DNA of 24,872 nt, taken from NCBI GenBank assembly GCA_036490795.1, contig DASXDG010000042.1, positions 1 through 24,872 on the forward strand, read 5' to 3'. The DNA comes from JAFARZ01 sp036490795 (GTDB lineage Bacteria; Actinomycetota; Actinomycetes; Streptosporangiales; Streptosporangiaceae). Made by a program: the position numbers and the translations under genes. Below, piece after piece: positions 22,143-24,872 of this stretch. The notes under the pieces are model-generated. The model was not told the origin of the DNA and searched no databases. It saw nothing but the letters and a program-made list of their open reading frames with translations. Every line of letters begins with the position of its first letter. Positions within the stretch are counted from its first letter, which is position 1.

Positions 22143-23058
22143 GCACGGCGCCGTCGCGTTTCTCGGTCTCGGCAAGATGGGGCGTCCGATGTCGGCGCGG
22201 CTGGCGGCGGCGGGATACGCGGTTCGCGGCTTCGACGCCGATCCCCGGATCAGGGAGGAGGTGCGCGCGCTCGGCACGGTCGAGATCGCTGGGAGCGCGG
22301 CCGAGGCCGCCGACGGCGCGCGGATCGTGGTGCTGATGCTGCCCGGCTCGGACGCGGTAGCCGCGGTTCTCGTGGAGAAAGACCGGCTGCTGGACCGGCT
22401 CGCGGATGGCTCGCTGGTGATCGACATGAGCTCATCGGAGCCGATGCGCACGCGTGTCATGGCCGAGACAGCCGGCCGCAGGGCCGTGCGTTACCTGGAC
22501 GCGCCGGTGTCGGGCGGGGTGTCCGGCGCCGAGCGGGGAACGCTCACCATCATGGCCGGTGGCGATGCGCCGGATCTCGACGAAGCGACCCCGTTGTTCG
22601 CGGCGCTGGGGTCGCGCGTGGTGCGGTGCGGCGGGCACGGCGCTGGGCACGCGGTAAAGGCGCTCAACAACCTGATGTCGGCCACGCACCTGCTGGTGAC
22701 CTCGGAGGCGATGCTCGTCGCCCAGGCGTTCGACCTCGATCCCGCCACCGTCCTGGACGCGGTGAACGCGGCGAGTGGCCGCAGCGGTTCCACCGAGAAC
22801 AAGTGGCCCAACTTCGTGCTGACCGAGCGGTATGACTCGGGCTTCTCGCTCGCGCTGATGGTCAAGGACATGACGATCGCGCTCAATCTCGCCGCGGCTA
22901 CCGGGGCGCCTGCCCGACTCGGCGGCGCCGCGCTGGATCTGTGGCGGGAGGCCGGCGGCGACCTGCCGGACTCGGCCGACCACACCGAGATCGTCCGCTG
23001 GCTCCAGGGCATCGGGTCTGGCCAGGCAAGCCCAGCCGAGACACACTCAGCCGGGTAG
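22132..23058 (+). CDS. 3-Hydroxyisobutyrate dehydrogenase-like enzyme, copy 2
   Basis: The protein has 308 residues. The NAD motif is FLGLGKMG (10-17), the substrate motif YLDAPVSGGVSGAERGTLTIMAGG (121-144) is the canonical form, and the catalytic Lys176 lies in GHAVKALNNLMSA. It is diverged from copy 1, especially in the C-terminal substrate domain (SGRSGSTENKWPNFVL against SSGVNFATLNRFPRII). Two such enzymes in one operon suggest two successive or stereochemically different hydroxyacid oxidations, or an oxidation and a semialdehyde reduction. The 3' end overlaps the convergent GntR gene by 12 bp. Confidence 0.92.
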   Translation: MNPEHGAVAFLGLGKMGRPMSARLAAAGYAVRGFDADPRIREEVRALGTVEIAGSAAEAADGARIVVLMLPGSDAVAAVLVEKDRLLDRLADGSLVIDMSSSEPMRTRVMAETAGRRAVRYLDAPVSGGVSGAERGTLTIMAGGDAPDLDEATPLFAALGSRVVRCGGHGAGHAVKALNNLMSATHLLVTSEAMLVAQAFDLDPATVLDAVNAASGRSGSTENKWPNFVLTERYDSGFSLALMVKDMTIALNLAAATGAPARLGGAALDLWREAGGDLPDSADHTEIVRWLQGIGSGQASPAETHSAG

Positions 23059-23769
23059 GCGACTCGTCACCGGGCCCTGGCCGTCCGCGCCGCCGACCCT
23101 CTCTTCGCTCGCGACCCTTCTCAGGGCCGTCTGGCCGGCTCGCTCGACGTGCCGCGAGCATGCCTTCGACGCGGCCGCCGCGTCCCGCCGCTCGATCGCC
23201 TCGACGATCGCGAGAATCTCGGCGACCGTCTCGGCCGGGCGTCCGGCCTCCGAGAGGGAAATCGAGCGCAGCACGCGGACGCGCGCGTGCAGGCTCGCCA
23301 CGATGCTCCGCAGTTCCTCGTTGCCGGCGCCTTTGAACAGGACGTCGTAGAACTGGTCCTTCGCCTCAAGCAACTGCTGGCCAGTTTTGGCGGCCCGGCG
23401 GATGCGCTCGAAAGCTCGCCGGATCGCGGTCACCTGCGCGACGGAGGCTCGCTTGACGAACAGGCGGCCGGCCAGCCCTTCCAGGCTCGAGCGGAGCTCG
23501 TAGAGCTCCGCGGCCTCCTTCGACGTCAGCCCGGCGACCACCATGCCGCGGTTGGGAATCGAGCGCACCAGGCCCTCCGAAGCCAGCTCGCGCAGCGCTT
23601 CCCTGATGCTTGTCCGAGACACCCCGATCAGCTCGACCAACTCGCGTTCGACCAGACGTTCCCCTGGCTTGAACCGCATGCCGAGGATCGACTGGCGCAA
23701 TATCTCGGAGACCTGGGTGCGGACCAGCGGTGCTTGACGCTTGATGCGCATAGATGTCTCAGCCACCAT
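23047..23769 (-). CDS. GntR-family regulator, FCD (FadR) subfamily
   Basis: The 240-residue protein has a winged helix at 15-80 (ILRQSILGMRFKPGERLVERELVELIGVSRTSIREALRELASEGLVRSIPNRGMVV) and an all-helical FCD ligand domain at about 88-215. FCD domains often hold a metal through an Asp and three His. Here the usual FH is Phe140-Tyr141 and the usual EH is Glu184-Ile185, while His161 and His207 remain, so metal binding may be altered. The ATG at 23769 has AAGGA upstream. FCD regulators commonly sense organic acids or acyl-CoAs. Its convergent location at the end of the operon makes it a candidate for motif 2 or motif 1. Confidence 0.93.
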   Translation of the reverse strand: MVAETSMRIKRQAPLVRTQVSEILRQSILGMRFKPGERLVERELVELIGVSRTSIREALRELASEGLVRSIPNRGMVVAGLTSKEAAELYELRSSLEGLAGRLFVKRASVAQVTAIRRAFERIRRAAKTGQQLLEAKDQFYDVLFKGAGNEELRSIVASLHARVRVLRSISLSEAGRPAETVAEILAIVEAIERRDAAAASKACSRHVERAGQTALRRVASEERVGGADGQGPVTSRLPG

Positions 23770-23848
23770 GAATCCTTCGTGCCAGCGAGCATCGGCTCGG
23801 CCCGGACAACGCCCCCTTGCATTTAGAGTGTACGCCTGTCCGATCCTC

Positions 23849-23869
23849 AGACTGTATGATCATTAGTCT
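23849..23869. promoter_or_regulatory. Palindromic candidate operator upstream of the GntR gene
   Basis: The arms AGACT (23849-23853) and AGTCT (23865-23869) are separated by 11 bp that contain ATGATCAT (23856-23863). The surroundings are AT-rich, about 80 bp before the GntR start. It is a plausible autoregulatory site. It does not match motif 1 or motif 2 beyond AGAC. Confidence 0.4.
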
Positions 23870-24708
23870 TTATTATTGTGGATAGATAGACGTCTCCGCT
23901 CCGCCGGATATGCGGTCAGACCACCGGAATACCAGATCGGCTTACTGGCGAGCCAGGGCGCAATCTCCGCGATGGCGGCGGCTTCCATCCGGGAGGTCGG
24001 TAGTCGATCCAGGCACCGCAGACCGCCGCTCCCACCTGCGCCGTCGCCAGTGTACGGGGGGTCGCGAGCCGTGCGAGCCGTGCGATTGAAGACGCGCGGA
24101 ACCTGTAGGTCACTTCCGCGCCCGCCGGCATGTGCATGCCAATCGGGGCAATGGTCACTGCACCCGTGGGTGCCGTCGGCATCACCGTATCGCCCCATGT
24201 GAACCAGCGGCGTTCGGCCCCGCCAAGGTGCTGTTCCGCTCGGCGTCCGCGAGCGGGGACTGCTGCACTCCGGTCATGCCGTGGGGCGATCTGCCTATCG
24301 CCGCGTTCCTGGCCCGGTCTCGGGTCGCGGTAGCCGCGGACGGGCTGGTGATCCGATACCTGGACCAGCGGATCTGATCCGGATGCGGCGTGCCGTGGCC
24401 AGACCGAAGGACCTGCGGCGCGCGGGTGAACTGGAATTGCCGGCTCGGCCTGGCTGACACAGGCCTGTCCGGCCGGGCCGAGCACGCAGTTACGCTCCCG
24501 GCCGCGGCCACCTCAAGGGCGCGTTCACGCCGCTGATCGGGCGGGTCCGGCCGGTTGCCATCTGTCCTGGCGAGGAGGTGCTGGCTGGCGAGGTACCAGC
24601 GGGTGCGTGAGACTGGTCATCATGACGGTTCGGACTCGCCTGGCCGGACCGAGCGGGCGCTGAACGCACCCGGCGTGACCGGAACACTTGCCCATAACCC
24701 CACAGGCG
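23870..24708. other. Gene-poor region with possible coding remnant
   Basis: No confident gene is present between the GntR promoter region and etfA. On the plus strand codons from about 24211 to 24377 have very GC-rich third positions and encode AFGPAKVLFRSASASGDC, then WGDLPIAAFLARSRVAVAAD, ending at TGA. Just upstream a different frame (24130-24210, MCMPIGAMVTAPVGAVGITV and on) also looks protein-like, as if one frameshift separated them. A 41-codon minus frame (23863-23988) has no support. I recognise no family, so this is at most a decayed gene. Confidence 0.3.
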
Positions 24709-24872
24709 CTATTTGTGTTTTCCTATCTCCTCGATCAGCTGCGGCAGCACCTTGAACAAGTCACCGACGACGGCGAAGTCGGCCAGCTCGAAGATCGGCG
24801 CCTCCGGGTCCTTGTTCACGGCGATGATCGTCTTGGAGGTCTGCATGCCGGCCCGGTGCTGGATGGCGCCGG
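24709..24872 (-). CDS. etfA: Electron-transfer flavoprotein alpha subunit, C-terminal end
   Basis: The minus-strand reading gives GAIQHRAGMQTSKTIIAVNK, then DPEAPIFELADFAVVGDLFKVLPQLIEEIGKHK and TAG. This is the highly conserved FAD-binding C-terminus of ETF alpha: the SGAIQHxAGM and AIN/VNKDxxAPIF motifs contact FAD and AMP. ETF accepts electrons from acyl-CoA dehydrogenases and passes them to ETF:quinone oxidoreductase. Only the last 53 residues or so are in the window. It may serve the acyl-CoA dehydrogenase at 5749-7005, but etfA is usually a housekeeping gene, so it may mark the end of the accessory region. Confidence 0.95.
   Translation of the reverse strand, partial: GAIQHRAGMQTSKTIIAVNKDPEAPIFELADFAVVGDLFKVLPQLIEEIGKHK

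Noticed and set aside
24060..24085. Short tandem GCGAGCCGT repeat
   Set aside because: Only two 9-bp copies in GC-rich noncoding DNA, likely chance.

Overview
The window is high-GC DNA with strongly G/C-biased third codon positions, frequent GTG/TTG starts, GGAGG-type ribosome sites and many 4-bp stop/start overlaps. Together with the mix of CaiB-type CoA-transferases, split MaoC hydratases, an SCP2-type protein and SnoaL folds, this points to an actinomycete (Actinomycetota). I cannot name the genus. There are 26 protein genes (two cut by the window edges), no RNA genes, no insertion sequence and no CRISPR array. Nearly every gene is catabolic, transport-related or regulatory, so this reads as a CoA-dependent degradation island.

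Layout. (1) Positions 1-9687, minus strand: a long run, in transcription order, of an Asp/Glu-racemase-superfamily protein, a thiamine-diphosphate enzyme, an acyl-CoA dehydrogenase, an SsuABC/TauABC-type ABC importer (binding lipoprotein, ATPase, permease), two SnoaL-like proteins, a hotdog-SCP2 fusion, an alpha/beta hydrolase and a thiolase-like protein running off the edge. (2) A divergent TetR regulator (9756-10520), whose 3' end overlaps a tandem CoA-transferase antisense. (3) 10385-14059, minus: FAS1-like hydratase half, MaoC hydratase half, double-domain CoA-transferase. (4) 14649-17153, plus: HMG-CoA-lyase-like enzyme and a CoA-transferase with permuted domain order. (5) 17185-18315, minus: another CoA-transferase. 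(6) 18608-23058, plus: metallo-beta-lactamase-fold hydrolase, SDR, 3-hydroxyisobutyrate-dehydrogenase-like enzyme, cupin, carboxymuconolactone-decarboxylase-like protein and a second 3-hydroxyisobutyrate-dehydrogenase-like enzyme. (7) 23047-23769, minus: GntR/FCD regulator. (8) A gene-poor stretch with a possible gene relic. (9) 24709-24872, minus: the C-terminus of electron-transfer flavoprotein alpha.

How it fits together (inference). The importer brings in an acid, the CaiB-type transferases form CoA thioesters, the acyl-CoA dehydrogenase desaturates them (electrons possibly going to the ETF at the right edge), the MaoC pair hydrates, and the HMG-CoA-lyase-like and thiolase-like enzymes cleave C-C bonds. 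The 18.6-23 kb operon supplies lactone hydrolysis and hydroxyacid oxidation. The substrate cannot be read from the sequence.

The strongest non-gene signal is regulatory. Two repeated operator-like motifs sit at the promoters of these separate transcription units. Motif 1 (ATTTCAACC-NNN-TGGT, near-palindromic) lies at 8917-8933, 14125-14141 and 14490-14506. Motif 2 (GTCCTACAACCAGACA followed by RTTGGACG) lies at 8834-8859 and 18511-18536, each time 12-14 nt downstream of a TTGACA-N18-GANACT promoter, with a weaker third copy at 18377-18388. The promoter of the thiamine-diphosphate enzyme carries both. This suggests one regulon spread over at least four units and controlled by two regulators, the local TetR and GntR proteins being the obvious candidates.
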